Source: an uncultured Collinsella sp. (GTDB taxonomy: Bacteria; Actinomycetota; Coriobacteriia; Coriobacteriales; Coriobacteriaceae). Taken from it: a stretch of DNA of 38,702 bases. A program made the translations under genes and the position numbers. Every line of letters begins with the position of its first letter. Within the stretch, counting starts at the first letter, position 1. The notes beneath the pieces are model-generated. The model searched no databases, had not been told where the DNA came from, and saw nothing but the letters and a program-made list of their open reading frames with translations. The stretch lies in assembly GCA_902489855.1 (NCBI GenBank), contig CABUBS010000002.1, positions 1 through 38,702 of the forward strand, read 5' to 3'. This document shows positions 13,091 to 21,092 of the stretch, one piece after another.

Positions 13091-15034
13091 ATGAACGCCC
13101 CCGTTGCCAAGACCAGCTGGCAGCGCCGCCTGTTTGTGCGGTTCGCTTCCGTCTGCGCACTCGTCACGTGCGCGCTGTTGCTGTTGCCCGCCGTTGCGCG
13201 CGCCGACGGCTACTCCATGAGTCAAACCTACATTGGGGCCACGGTCGAGGCCGACGGATCGCTGTCCGTGGTCGAGGGACGCCAGTTTGATTTCGACGAC
13301 GACATCAACGGCGTGTACTGGGATATCAATATGGGCTCCAATCAGCAGGGCGGCTCGGTGGGCGTTAGCGTACTGAGCGTCGAGGAAGACGACACCGCGT
13401 TTAGCAGGGTCGACTATGCAAACAAAGGCGACAGCGGCGTCTACACGGTGGAGCAGTCCGATGGCAGCGTAAAAATCAAGGTATTCAGCCCCCACGAGAG
13501 CGGCGACAGCGCCATCTATTACGTGAGTTACACCATGACCGGCGCGGTCATGAACTGGGCCGATACCGCCGAGCTTTACTGGAAGTTCGTGGGCGACGGC
13601 TGGTCTGCCGATTCCGATGACGTTGAGATGGAGGTCTACTTCGCAAACGCCGCTGCCGGGACGGCGGCGACTAAGGGCGATAACTTCCGCGCATGGGGCC
13701 ATGGTCCGCTAACGGGCGACGTGTCGCTCGACGAGAACGAGCCCATGGTCACCTACACCATCCCTTGCGTGCACGAGGGCGAGTTTGCCGAGGCGCGCAT
13801 CGCCTTCCCCAGCGACTGGGTGCCGCAGCTTGCCGCCTCGGGTGACGAGCGCATGTCGACAATCCTGAGCGAGGAGAAAGAGTGGGCCGACGAGGCCAAC
13901 GCCCGTCGTGAGCACGCGCGCATGATTGCAAATGCACTTGCCGCGGTAAGTGTTGTCGCGGCGGTGGCCTTCACCGGCGTAATCGTGGCGCTCAAGCTGC
14001 GCCGTCGCAAGCCAAAGCCGCTGTTCCAAGATGAATACTTCCGTGACGTGCCCTCGGCCGACCATCCCGCCGTGCTCTCGGCCCTTATGAGCTGGAACGA
14101 TGTGCCCGATCAGGCATATATCGCCACGCTTATGAGGCTTACCGACGATCGTGTGATCAAGCTTGAGGAAGCGATCGAGACCAAGAAGGGCCTGCTGGGG
14201 CGCGAGAAAGAGGAACAGACCTACCGCCTCACAGTGACCGACGAAGGCTGGAAGTCCACCAAGAAGGACAGCGTCGATCGCGCGGTGCTCAAGGTCTTCT
14301 TCGCCGGCGTTAAGCCTGACGAGAACGGCATCCGTTCGCGCACGTTTAGCGAGCTGGAGGATTACGTCAGCGATCACGCCGAATCTGCTGGTGATAAGCT
14401 CGAGGACTATCAGAATACCGTTAAGGGAGAGCTGGTCGATCGCGAATACGTGGCTTCGGACGGCATTGTCGCAATGGTGTTTGGCCTGGTCCTGGGCATT
14501 TTAATCGCCTTTATTCCCATCGGATCCATTTTCTTTACCGATGCTGCGCAGGCAAACGTTATCGCCGCGATTATCTCGGTGCCCATCGTGCTTGTAGGCA
14601 TTGGCGTGAGTCTCACCTTCCGTCGCTATACGCCGGAGGGCGCCGAGGTTGCGGCGCGCTGCAAGGCGCTTAAGCATTGGCTCGAGGACTTTACGCGCCT
14701 TAAGGAAGCCGTCCCCGCAGATCTGATTCTGTGGAACAAGCTGCTGGTGATGGGTGTGGCTCTGGGCGTTTCGAAGGAAGTCCTGCGCCAGCTTGCCGAG
14801 GCTGTACCTGCGGATCTGCGCGACAGCGACGACTTCTACGACAACTATCCCTGCTACTGGTGGTACTACCATCATTACGGCAACGAGTCGCCGCTTGATT
14901 CGTTCGATGATGTGTATCACGAAACCATCCGTGAGCTGGCATCGAGCTCTGATAGCTCGAGCGGCGGCGGTGGTGGCGGCTTCTCCGGAGGTGGCGGAGG
15001 CGGCGCCGGCGGAGGCGGCGGCGGAACGTTCTAG
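13091..15034 (+). CDS. DUF2207-family membrane protein
   Basis: This is a 647-residue protein. The start ATG at 13091 follows GAAGGATGTGCCT; the long upstream frame is repeat sequence. A signal peptide (basic KTSWQRRLFVR, hydrophobic core, AVARADG) precedes a large extracytoplasmic beta-rich domain beginning YIGATVEADGSLSVVE and RQFDFDDDINGVYWDI, which is the DUF2207 signature as I recall it. A transmembrane segment near residue 280 is followed by RRRKPKP, then a cytoplasmic region, and two further hydrophobic segments near 460-500. The tail is a run of glycines (SSSGGGGGG and similar) ending GTF, typical of this family. Function is unknown; an envelope role is usual for such proteins. Confidence 0.88.
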   Translation: MNAPVAKTSWQRRLFVRFASVCALVTCALLLLPAVARADGYSMSQTYIGATVEADGSLSVVEGRQFDFDDDINGVYWDINMGSNQQGGSVGVSVLSVEEDDTAFSRVDYANKGDSGVYTVEQSDGSVKIKVFSPHESGDSAIYYVSYTMTGAVMNWADTAELYWKFVGDGWSADSDDVEMEVYFANAAAGTAATKGDNFRAWGHGPLTGDVSLDENEPMVTYTIPCVHEGEFAEARIAFPSDWVPQLAASGDERMSTILSEEKEWADEANARREHARMIANALAAVSVVAAVAFTGVIVALKLRRRKPKPLFQDEYFRDVPSADHPAVLSALMSWNDVPDQAYIATLMRLTDDRVIKLEEAIETKKGLLGREKEEQTYRLTVTDEGWKSTKKDSVDRAVLKVFFAGVKPDENGIRSRTFSELEDYVSDHAESAGDKLEDYQNTVKGELVDREYVASDGIVAMVFGLVLGILIAFIPIGSIFFTDAAQANVIAAIISVPIVLVGIGVSLTFRRYTPEGAEVAARCKALKHWLEDFTRLKEAVPADLILWNKLLVMGVALGVSKEVLRQLAEAVPADLRDSDDFYDNYPCYWWYYHHYGNESPLDSFDDVYHETIRELASSSDSSSGGGGGGFSGGGGGGAGGGGGGTF

Positions 15035-15068
15035 CAGGCGCATATTTCTGGGGTGGATTTCCTCAGCG

Positions 15069-15087
15069 GGCCTCCGCACAAGAGGCC
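15069..15087. repeat. Short hairpin after the DUF2207 gene
   Basis: GGCCTC (15069-15074) pairs with GAGGCC (15082-15087) around a 7-base loop, immediately before the 230-bp element. It lacks a T run. Confidence 0.5.
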
Positions 15088-15317
15088 GTGGGCAAAAAAC
15101 GCCAAATATGAGTACTGTTGCCTTGCCGGTCACATATCTTTGGGCTTAAAACGGGGCCCCTAATGAGACAACTTCTCGTTAGGGGCCCCTTTTATTCTAC
15201 ATATGGGGAGAAACGTTGGCTTGCACAACGTGTTGTCATGTCGATTGGACTCAAAATCATTCAAATTTGCTGCCACCAAAAAGGTAACAGTACTCATATT
15301 TGCCCTTTTTTGCCCAC
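15088..15317. repeat. 230-bp element with 37-bp terminal inverted repeats
   Basis: Left end 15088-15124 and right end 15281-15317 are inverted copies matching at 34 of 37 positions. Both carry GTGGGCAAAAAA at the outside and the core GAGTACTGTT. The centre holds a strong terminator hairpin. No coding frame lies inside and no target-site duplication is obvious. The core motif recurs at 38567-38600. It resembles a MITE. Confidence 0.7.
15153..15193 (+). terminator. Strong terminator inside the 230-bp element
   Basis: A 16-bp stem starts GGGGCCCCTAA, has one G-U pair and a CAACT loop, and is followed by TTTTATT. It probably ends the DUF2207 transcript. The AAAA before the stem would also let it act on the minus strand. 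Confidence 0.85.
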
Positions 15318-15328
15318 AGCCCCTTCGA

Positions 15329-15359
15329 CTAGTCGTTGGGGACGTTCTTAAACGACTAG
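15329..15359. repeat. Hairpin CTAGTCGTT/AACGACTAG
   Basis: Perfect 9-nt arms surround a 13-nt loop (GGGGACGTTCTTA), 20 bases from the stop of the GNAT gene. It could be a terminator-like or REP unit. Confidence 0.55.
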
Positions 15360-15378
15360 GTTGTGGCCGCTGACGGGC

Positions 15379-16020
15379 CTATGCTGTTAGATCCAGCTCG
15401 TAGAGGAAGCTTTCGCGCGGCATGTCGTGACGGCGCTCTTCGCGGTTGGCGCGGTGCGTGGCCGTGCGCTTAAAGCCGTGCAACTCGTAGAACTTCCACG
15501 AGCAGTTGGAGTCGGTGTACAGGTGCGCCCTTGTCGCCCCGCGCGAGGACAGGTACGAGACCGCGGCATCGAGCAACACTGAGCCTACACCCAGGCCATG
15601 GACGTCGCGATCCACGGCAAGCAGCGTGACCTCGTTGTCGTGGGGCAACGGGCTGCTTTCGAGCAGGCGGTTGTTGGTTCGGATGGTTGCGCGCACAAAC
15701 GAGAGATACTCGGCGCAGGCATCGGGCTCCAGTTCACGCATCTGCGATAGCAGAGCGCGTTCGGTGTCCATCCAATGTTCCTTGACGGTGGCGCCGGAAC
15801 TCTGTCCCGCGCGCGCGAGCGCAATGCCACGTGCCTGACCGTCGATTACGGCAACCTGCGAAAACGTCGATGAAGAAAGGCAATAGGCGAGGTCGCACGC
15901 GGCCTCAAGGCGGTTGTACTCATCGTTATCCGAATTGTTATGCCAAAGCTGCTGCAGAATCAGCGCGATGGCGTCGAAGTCTTCGGTATCAAACGGTCGG
16001 TAGAGAACCCGCGAGACCAT
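15379..16020 (-). CDS. GNAT-family N-acetyltransferase
   Basis: This 213-residue protein shows the acetyl-CoA motif A as EVTLLAVDRDVHGLGVGSVLL, with the R/Q-x-x-G-x-G signature, followed by the helix VSYLSSRGATRAHLYTD and motif B-like KFYELHGFKRTATH. The N-terminal half (about 90 residues) is longer than in minimal GNAT proteins and probably forms the substrate side. The start ATG at 16018-16020 has AAAGAGGCACC upstream. The enzyme transfers an acetyl group from acetyl-CoA to an amine. The acceptor is unknown. It is transcribed alone, divergent from purH. Confidence 0.88.
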   Translation of the reverse strand: MVSRVLYRPFDTEDFDAIALILQQLWHNNSDNDEYNRLEAACDLAYCLSSSTFSQVAVIDGQARGIALARAGQSSGATVKEHWMDTERALLSQMRELEPDACAEYLSFVRATIRTNNRLLESSPLPHDNEVTLLAVDRDVHGLGVGSVLLDAAVSYLSSRGATRAHLYTDSNCSWKFYELHGFKRTATHRANREERRHDMPRESFLYELDLTA

Positions 16021-16297
16021 GGTGCCTCTTTCTTTTGCGGATGCATATCGAGCACAGTTCTACCACGCTATTGGCATCTAATTATGGTGCCCCTGTGTTC
16101 CATGAACTCACCGTGCCCGGTGCCGTGCCCATCCCCTCTGCTCGCAAACTTTTTCTGCACATGCGCCCGTTGCGGGGTGCATCGATGCGCTCGATGCGCT
16201 ACATTGAATCAGTATTTTCAATGCCGCTGCGCGAGCGCTGCAGATCGACGTATCACCGACTCACAGAGCACGGCGGCGTACCAGACAGGAGGACTGC
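16021..16297. promoter_or_regulatory. Divergent promoter region, GNAT and purH
   Basis: This 277-base spacer has no supported gene. ATTGAA (16203-16208) and TTCAAT (16217-16222) make an inverted repeat around an AT-rich centre about 80 bases before purH and may mark its promoter or operator. I found no purine riboswitch signature. Confidence 0.35.
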
Positions 16298-17905
16298 ATG
16301 GGATCTGATGTGAAGATCGCACGCGCGTTGATCTCGGTTACCGATAAGACGGGCGTCGTCGATTTCGCACGGACGCTGGTTGACGACTTTGGCGTCGAGA
16401 TCATCTCTACGGGCGGCACGGCTCGTGCCATCGAGGACGCGGGCGTTCCCGTAACCCCCATCGAGGAGTTCACGGGCTATCCCGAGATGATGGACGGCCG
16501 CGTTAAGACCCTGCACCCCAAGGTTCATGGCGCGCTGCTGGCCCGCCGCGATTCCGAGCAGCACATGCAGGAGGCGGCTCAGCACGGCATTAAGCTGATC
16601 GACCTGGTCGTCGTCAACCTGTACGAGTTCGAGAAGACCGTCGCCAACCCCGAGGTCACCTTCGCGGACGCCATCGAGCACATCGACATCGGTGGCCCCT
16701 CCATGCTGCGCTCTGCCGCCAAGAACGCCACGAGCGTTACCGTCATTTCCGACCCGGCCGACTATGATGCCGTCCTGGCCGAGATGCACGAGACCGGTGG
16801 CTGCACCACGCTTTCCACCCGTCGTCGCCTGCAGGTGAAGGTCTACCAGACCACCGCCGCCTACGACACGGCTATCTCCCGTTGGCTTGCCGCCCAGGCA
16901 AGCGACGTGGCGGATACCTCTGCCAAGCTCGAGATCTCGTTGGAGAAGGTCGACGACCTGCGCTATGGCGAGAATCCTCAGCAGAAGGCTACGGTCTACC
17001 GCTTTGCCGAGGGCTGCGAGAACACCGCGAGCTCGCAGTTCCCGCTCGTTGGCTCCGAGCAGATCCAGGGCAAGCCGCTCAGCTACAACAACTATCTGGA
17101 TGCCGACGCCGCTTGGAACCTGGTCCGCGAGTTCGACGAGCCGGCTTGCGTGATCCTCAAGCACCAGAACCCCTGCGGTTCCGCCGTTGCCGAGGACATC
17201 ACGGCCGCCTACGACCGCGCCTTCGCCTGCGATCCCAAGAGCGCCTTTGGCGGCATCATCGCCTGCAACCGCGAGGTTCCCTATGAGCTGGTCGAGCACT
17301 TTGCCGATCAGAACAAGCAGTTCGTCGAGGTCATCATCGCCCCGAGCTACACTGCCGAGGCGCTCGAGCGCATGGCTAAGCGCCCCAACCTGCGCGTGCT
17401 GGCCACCGGCGGCGTGGACCACGGCGCCCAGGTGGAGCTGCGCTCCATCGACGGCGGCATGCTGGTGCAGGAAGTCGACCATGTGACCGAGGATCCCGCG
17501 ACCTTTACGTTCCCCACCGACCGCAAGCCCACCGACGCCGAGATGGCCGAGCTCGAGTTTGCCTGGAAGGTCTGCAAGGGCGTTAAGTCCAACGCCATCC
17601 TGGTCTCCAAGGGTAAGGCCGGCATTGGCATGGGCCCGGGTCAGCCTAACCGCGTTGACTCTGCGCTACTTGCCTGCGAGCGCGCCGAGGACTTCTGCGA
17701 GCGCGAGGGCGTGGAGAAGGGCGGCTTTGCCTGTGCAAGCGACGCGTTCTTCCCGTTCCGCGACAACGTCGACGTGCTTGCCGCGCACGGCGTGACCTGC
17801 ATCATCCAGCCCGGCGGCTCCAAGCGCGACGACGAAAGCATCCAGGCCTGCAACGAGCATGGCATCGCAATGGTCTTCACCGGCGCCCGCCACTTCCGCC
17901 ACTAA
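16298..17905 (+). CDS. purH: Bifunctional AICAR transformylase / IMP cyclohydrolase
   Basis: This 535-residue protein performs the last two steps of de novo IMP synthesis: formylation of AICAR by 10-formyl-THF and ring closure. The N-terminal MGS-like cyclohydrolase domain (1 to about 150) shows ISVTDKTGVVDFA, STGGTARAI, GRVKTLHPKVHGALL and DIGGPSMLRSAAKN. The transformylase domain follows, with LRYGENPQQKA, KHQNPCGSAV (Lys-His catalytic pair), SAFGGIIACN and the C-terminal FPFRDNVDVLAAHGV and TGARHFRH. Length is usual. ACAGGAGGA precedes the start. It stands alone here with no other pur gene nearby, and a clear terminator follows. Confidence 0.97.
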   Translation: MGSDVKIARALISVTDKTGVVDFARTLVDDFGVEIISTGGTARAIEDAGVPVTPIEEFTGYPEMMDGRVKTLHPKVHGALLARRDSEQHMQEAAQHGIKLIDLVVVNLYEFEKTVANPEVTFADAIEHIDIGGPSMLRSAAKNATSVTVISDPADYDAVLAEMHETGGCTTLSTRRRLQVKVYQTTAAYDTAISRWLAAQASDVADTSAKLEISLEKVDDLRYGENPQQKATVYRFAEGCENTASSQFPLVGSEQIQGKPLSYNNYLDADAAWNLVREFDEPACVILKHQNPCGSAVAEDITAAYDRAFACDPKSAFGGIIACNREVPYELVEHFADQNKQFVEVIIAPSYTAEALERMAKRPNLRVLATGGVDHGAQVELRSIDGGMLVQEVDHVTEDPATFTFPTDRKPTDAEMAELEFAWKVCKGVKSNAILVSKGKAGIGMGPGQPNRVDSALLACERAEDFCEREGVEKGGFACASDAFFPFRDNVDVLAAHGVTCIIQPGGSKRDDESIQACNEHGIAMVFTGARHFRH

Positions 17906-17934
17906 GTTCCGCCCTGGGACAAAATAATCTCTGC

Positions 17935-17970
17935 AAAAGACGGTCGCTCCGTTTGGAGGGCCGTCTTTTT
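17935..17970 (+). terminator. purH terminator
   Basis: AAAAGACGG pairs with CCGTCTTTT. The inner part CTCC/GGAG closes a GTTT loop, and the stem runs into TTTTTGG. Confidence 0.9.
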
Positions 17971-18010
17971 GGTATAAGAGGACGGAATGACTAACACGAA
18001 AGGTACAACC

Positions 18011-18718
18011 ATGCCCCAGATTGATGATGCCGAACTGTTTGGTAATGCCGAGGATCAGCGTGCGTACGAGGACTTTTGCGCCAATCAGGAGGCGGTCGAG
18101 AAGTTCACGCTCGACAAGCCCGCGCTCATCTGCCGTTGGCGCATGTCCAACAAAAAGGTGCCCATGCTCAACCGTCACATCCGCGCGCTGTCTGAGCGCC
18201 TGGTGCAGGGCGAACCACTTACCCATAACATGCTCAGCTGGGCCAAGCAGCACGTTGAGTGGTCACTTGCCGAGGGCGACTACACCGCCCGCGACGGCGT
18301 GCTCATGCTGGTGATCGATATCAACGGCAACGCCGCCATGACGGTGGGGGAGTACGAGCCGCTGGCCGACACGTCGGCCAAGGCGCTGCGTGCCCGTTCT
18401 GCCGAGGCTCGCTCCGAGGCCGACGAGACCGGCGTGGCGCCCGAGCTGCTCGCTGCCGTCAACAACGGCGAGCTTGCCTTTGTGGCGCCGGCGGACGAGT
18501 GCCTGTGCGGCACGGCGACGCTCATCGAACAGCTGGCCCAGACCAAGGGCATCTCGGTCACGCGCGTAGATATTCCCGCGCAGCTTAAGGGCGCGCTGTT
18601 CCTAGTGAGCGACGAGCACGGCGTGGTTCCCGCCACCGACGCCGATGCCGCCGAGCCCGACGTCACCACGGTCGCCTTCTTTGCCGACGGCTACGAAAAG
18701 CTCCGCGCCCGCCGCTAA
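18011..18718 (+). CDS. Conserved-looking protein of unknown function
   Basis: This 235-residue protein starts at ATG 18011, with GAAAGG upstream. An alternative ATG at 17987 would add 8 residues but lies only about 9 bases after the TATAAG box at 17973-17978. The protein has no signal peptide or membrane segment. Its first half has ALICRWRMSNKKVPMLNRHI and AKQHVEWSLAEGD; the middle has LMLVIDINGNAAMTVGEYEPL; the second half has ECLCGTATLIEQLA and FFADGYEKLRARR. The composition is acidic and Ala-rich. I do not recognise a family. It is monocistronic, between purH and a two-component pair. The C-L-C-G motif could bind metal, but this is only a guess. Confidence 0.75.
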   Translation: MPQIDDAELFGNAEDQRAYEDFCANQEAVEKFTLDKPALICRWRMSNKKVPMLNRHIRALSERLVQGEPLTHNMLSWAKQHVEWSLAEGDYTARDGVLMLVIDINGNAAMTVGEYEPLADTSAKALRARSAEARSEADETGVAPELLAAVNNGELAFVAPADECLCGTATLIEQLAQTKGISVTRVDIPAQLKGALFLVSDEHGVVPATDADAAEPDVTTVAFFADGYEKLRARR

Positions 18719-18762
18719 ATGATTTTTCTGGGACGGGGATTAAAAAATCATTTTGTTCCCCG
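18717..18762. terminator. Overlapping alternative hairpins after the unknown gene
   Basis: AAATGATTTTT (18717-18727, overlapping the stop codon) is a perfect complement of 18743-18753. A second stem, CGGGGA (18734-18739) with TCCCCG (18757-18762), cannot form at the same time. T runs follow each, but the overlap with the stop makes the role uncertain. Confidence 0.5.
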
Positions 18763-18899
18763 TATCCGTCGCGAGCATGAGGTGGGCCCAGCACCCCTCC
18801 GCTCGCGAACAGTTCTGTCACCTTGGCACCGCGCGTGGCGCACGCCTGCAGTTTCGCAGCCATAATGGTGGCAAGACAACCAAGAGGGGAGCGTAATCC

Positions 18900-19571
18900 A
18901 TGGCGCTGATCTATATCGTTGAGGACGACGAACCCATCCGTCGCGAGCTCGTCGACATCCTGGCCCGTGCCGGCTTTACGGTCGAGGCCTGCGAATCGTT
19001 TGAGCATGTCTCGCGCGACATTTTGGCCGCAACGCCCGACCTGGTGCTGCTCGACCTCACGCTTCCCGTCAAAGACGGCCAGCATATCTGCCATGAAGTC
19101 CGCCGCGAGTCCGAGGTCCCCATCATCGTCCTCACGTCGCGTACAACCGAGATCGACGAGGTCATGGCCATGACACTCGGCGCGGACGACTTTGTCCCCA
19201 AGCCCTACAGCGCCCGTGTGCTCGTGGCGCGCATCAATGCGCTGCTGCGTCGCACCTCGGCGGCCGGCGAGCGCAGCACGCTCGTCCACAAGGGGCTGGA
19301 GCTCGACCTTGCCCGCTCCGCGGTCACCAACACGGCAACCGGCGACAGCACCGAGCTCACCAAAAACGAGCTTCGTATCCTCTCGCTGCTCCTGAGCCGC
19401 GCGGGCAAAATCGTCTCGCGCTCGGCCATCATGCAGGACCTGTGGGACTCCGATGCCTTTGTGGACGACAATACGCTCACCGTCAACATCAACCGCCTGC
19501 GCACTACGCTCGAAAAAAACGGCATCAAGGGGTATCTGACCACGCACCGCGGCCAGGGCTATTCGGTCTAG
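18900..19571 (+). CDS. OmpR-family response regulator (BceR-like)
   Basis: This 223-residue regulator has receiver domain features Glu8-Asp9-Asp10, phospho-acceptor Asp52 (LVLLDLTLP), Thr79 and Lys101 (FVPKPY). The C-terminal winged helix carries LTKNELRILSLLLSRAGKIVSR and VNINRLRTTLEKNG, ending GQGYSV. The gene is 9 bases from the kinase gene and forms a pair with it. The start has GAGGGGAG upstream. Because its partner kinase has the short two-helix sensor of the BceS class, this regulator probably answers cell-wall-active peptides or drugs (inference). No transporter gene of that class is adjacent. Confidence 0.93.
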   Translation: MALIYIVEDDEPIRRELVDILARAGFTVEACESFEHVSRDILAATPDLVLLDLTLPVKDGQHICHEVRRESEVPIIVLTSRTTEIDEVMAMTLGADDFVPKPYSARVLVARINALLRRTSAAGERSTLVHKGLELDLARSAVTNTATGDSTELTKNELRILSLLLSRAGKIVSRSAIMQDLWDSDAFVDDNTLTVNINRLRTTLEKNGIKGYLTTHRGQGYSV

Positions 19572-19580
19572 GGGCCGGCC

Positions 19581-20624
19581 ATGTCGTTTGCCAAGTTCTT
19601 TAAAGACGCGCTGCTCCCCGTCGCCGTATGGACGTGCGGCGTGCTGTTGAGCTGCTTTGTGCTGACGGTCGCCGGGGCGCCTGTCTCTATCGTGGTCATT
19701 GCGGTCGGCGTGTCTCTTATCTTTGGCATGCTAGGCGTTGTGATCGAGTACGCGCGCCGTCGTCGTTTTCTGCGCCAGCTGGAGCGCGCGGCCGAGGAGC
19801 TGGAGAGCCCCGCGTGGGTGCAGGAGATGGTACAGTGCCCGACTTATGCCGAGGGCGAGCTCGAGTACGAGGTCCTGCGCCGCGTGGGTAAGGCGGCTTG
19901 CGATGAGGTAGCGGAAGGTCGCCGCCAGACCGACGACTATCGTGACTATATCGAGAGCTGGGTCCACGAGGCCAAGCTGCCCCTGGCGGCAGCCCATCTG
20001 ATCTTGGAAAACCTGGACGGCAGCGAAGACGACCTGTCGCGCGTGGATGACCTGGGTCGCGAGCTGGCCCGCGTGGAGCGCTACATCGACCAGGCGCTCT
20101 ACTATGCGCGCTCGGAAGTCGTGGAGCGCGACTATCTGATTCGCCGCTGGAGCCTCAAGGCCCTGGTGACGGGCGCGATTAAGGCCAACGCGCGCGAGCT
20201 CATCGCGGCGCACGTGGCACCGGTGTGTGAGAACCTCGACTTTGAGGTCTTTACCGACGAGAAGTGGCTCGAGTTTATTCTGGGCCAACTCATCCAGAAC
20301 AGCATTAAATACGCGCGCGAGGACGGTGCGAAGATCACGTTTTCGGGCGCGCTGCTGGACGAAGGCCAGGCGAGCGAGCGCATCGAGCTTACCGTTGCCG
20401 ACAATGGTTGCGGCGTGAGCGCAGCTGACCTGCCCCGCGTGTTCGAGAAGGGCTTTACCGGCGACAACGGCCGCACGACCAAGCGCGCAACGGGCATCGG
20501 CCTCTACTTGGTGGCGCGCCTATGCTCCAAAATGGGCATCGCCGTCACCGCAGCCTCCGACCCCGGCAAAGGATTCACCGTAACCTTTGCCTTCTCAACG
20601 AACAAGTTCCAATACTTCGAGTAG
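19581..20624 (+). CDS. Intramembrane-sensing histidine kinase (BceS-like)
   Basis: This 347-residue kinase has two transmembrane helices at about 11-31 and 35-56 with almost no loop between them, the hallmark of intramembrane-sensing kinases. The H box is YIESWVHEAKLPLAA with His129. The ATPase domain has the N box LIQNSIKYA, G1 DNGCGV, the F box RVFEKGFTG, and the ATP lid and G2 ATGIGLYLVARL. BceS/VraS-type kinases usually take their signal from a BceAB-type ABC transporter, whose genes are normally adjacent. None is in the window here. It follows the regulator gene by 9 bases. Confidence 0.93.
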   Translation: MSFAKFFKDALLPVAVWTCGVLLSCFVLTVAGAPVSIVVIAVGVSLIFGMLGVVIEYARRRRFLRQLERAAEELESPAWVQEMVQCPTYAEGELEYEVLRRVGKAACDEVAEGRRQTDDYRDYIESWVHEAKLPLAAAHLILENLDGSEDDLSRVDDLGRELARVERYIDQALYYARSEVVERDYLIRRWSLKALVTGAIKANARELIAAHVAPVCENLDFEVFTDEKWLEFILGQLIQNSIKYAREDGAKITFSGALLDEGQASERIELTVADNGCGVSAADLPRVFEKGFTGDNGRTTKRATGIGLYLVARLCSKMGIAVTAASDPGKGFTVTFAFSTNKFQYFE

Positions 20625-20687
20625 CCGGTCCGCGTGGCGCAATCGACGGAATCTTCTCGTTTAGGAGGATGACGATTGCTTTGGCTA

Positions 20688-20789
20688 CTATGTTCACGAA
20701 CGTGAATATAGGTATTACTTGTAAAGCTATATTCACGTTCGGGAACATAGCTTTACAGTTCTATACTATGTTCACGACTGGGAACATAG
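20688..20789 (+). promoter_or_regulatory. Three 24-bp operators of hipBA at exact 39-bp period
   Basis: Palindromes at 20688-20711, 20727-20750 and 20766-20789 share the consensus CTATRTTC-N8-GAAYATAG. Starts are 39 bases apart each time. A TATACT -10 box at 20762-20767 touches the third copy, and the second copy covers the -35 region. The layout fits autorepression by the HipB-type protein. E. coli HipB sites also have two 5-bp half sites separated by 8 bases (TATCC-N8-GGATA). Confidence 0.85.
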
Positions 20790-20801
20790 CTAAGGAGCGG
20801 C

Positions 20802-21092
20802 ATGAGAACGGTGACAACGACTAAAGTGCTCGATGGACGCATCAAACTTAAGCCGTCTGAAACTGCTTTCTCGGAACGCATGGTTTTCGATCCGGGCGAG
20901 ATGGGGAAGGCCCTTAGGCTTAGAAGGCGTGAGCTTGGCCTAACTCAACGCGACGTCGCGACTATGACGGGTCGCAGCCTTCGTGTGATAGGCGATATCG
21001 AGCGGGGGCGGACAACGGTCGAAATCGGCGTCATTTTCGACTACGCCTCCATTGTGGATATCGATTTTATTCTGAAGGTGAGGGGAAAATAA
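20802..21092 (+). CDS. hipB: HipB-like antitoxin / autorepressor
   Basis: This 96-residue protein has an HTH_3 (Cro/CI-type) domain at about 33-85: MGKALRLRRRELGLTQRDVATMTG with the recognition helix SLRVIGDIERG. Its N-terminal tail of about 30 residues has no recognised domain. The start ATG has AAGGAG only 4 bases away. It ends in TAA overlapping the ATG of the hipA gene by one base, the usual arrangement for toxin-antitoxin translation coupling. As in known HipB, it should bind the operators just upstream and neutralise the kinase. Confidence 0.88.
   Translation: MRTVTTTKVLDGRIKLKPSETAFSERMVFDPGEMGKALRLRRRELGLTQRDVATMTGRSLRVIGDIERGRTTVEIGVIFDYASIVDIDFILKVRGK

Noticed and set aside
16021..16297. 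Purine riboswitch upstream of purH
   Set aside because: The conserved loop sequences of the purine aptamer are not present; only a short AT-rich inverted repeat is seen.
20688..20789. Regular repeats that might be a CRISPR array
   Set aside because: Only three 24-bp palindromes with 15-bp gaps, no cas genes, and a gene start follows at once; operators explain them.
20669..20824. A 51-codon frame through the hipBA operators
   Set aside because: It reads MFTNVN, IFTFGN and MFTTGN in register only because the operator period (39) is a multiple of three. The ATG is directly against the AGGAGG with no spacing, and the frame overlaps the hipB start.
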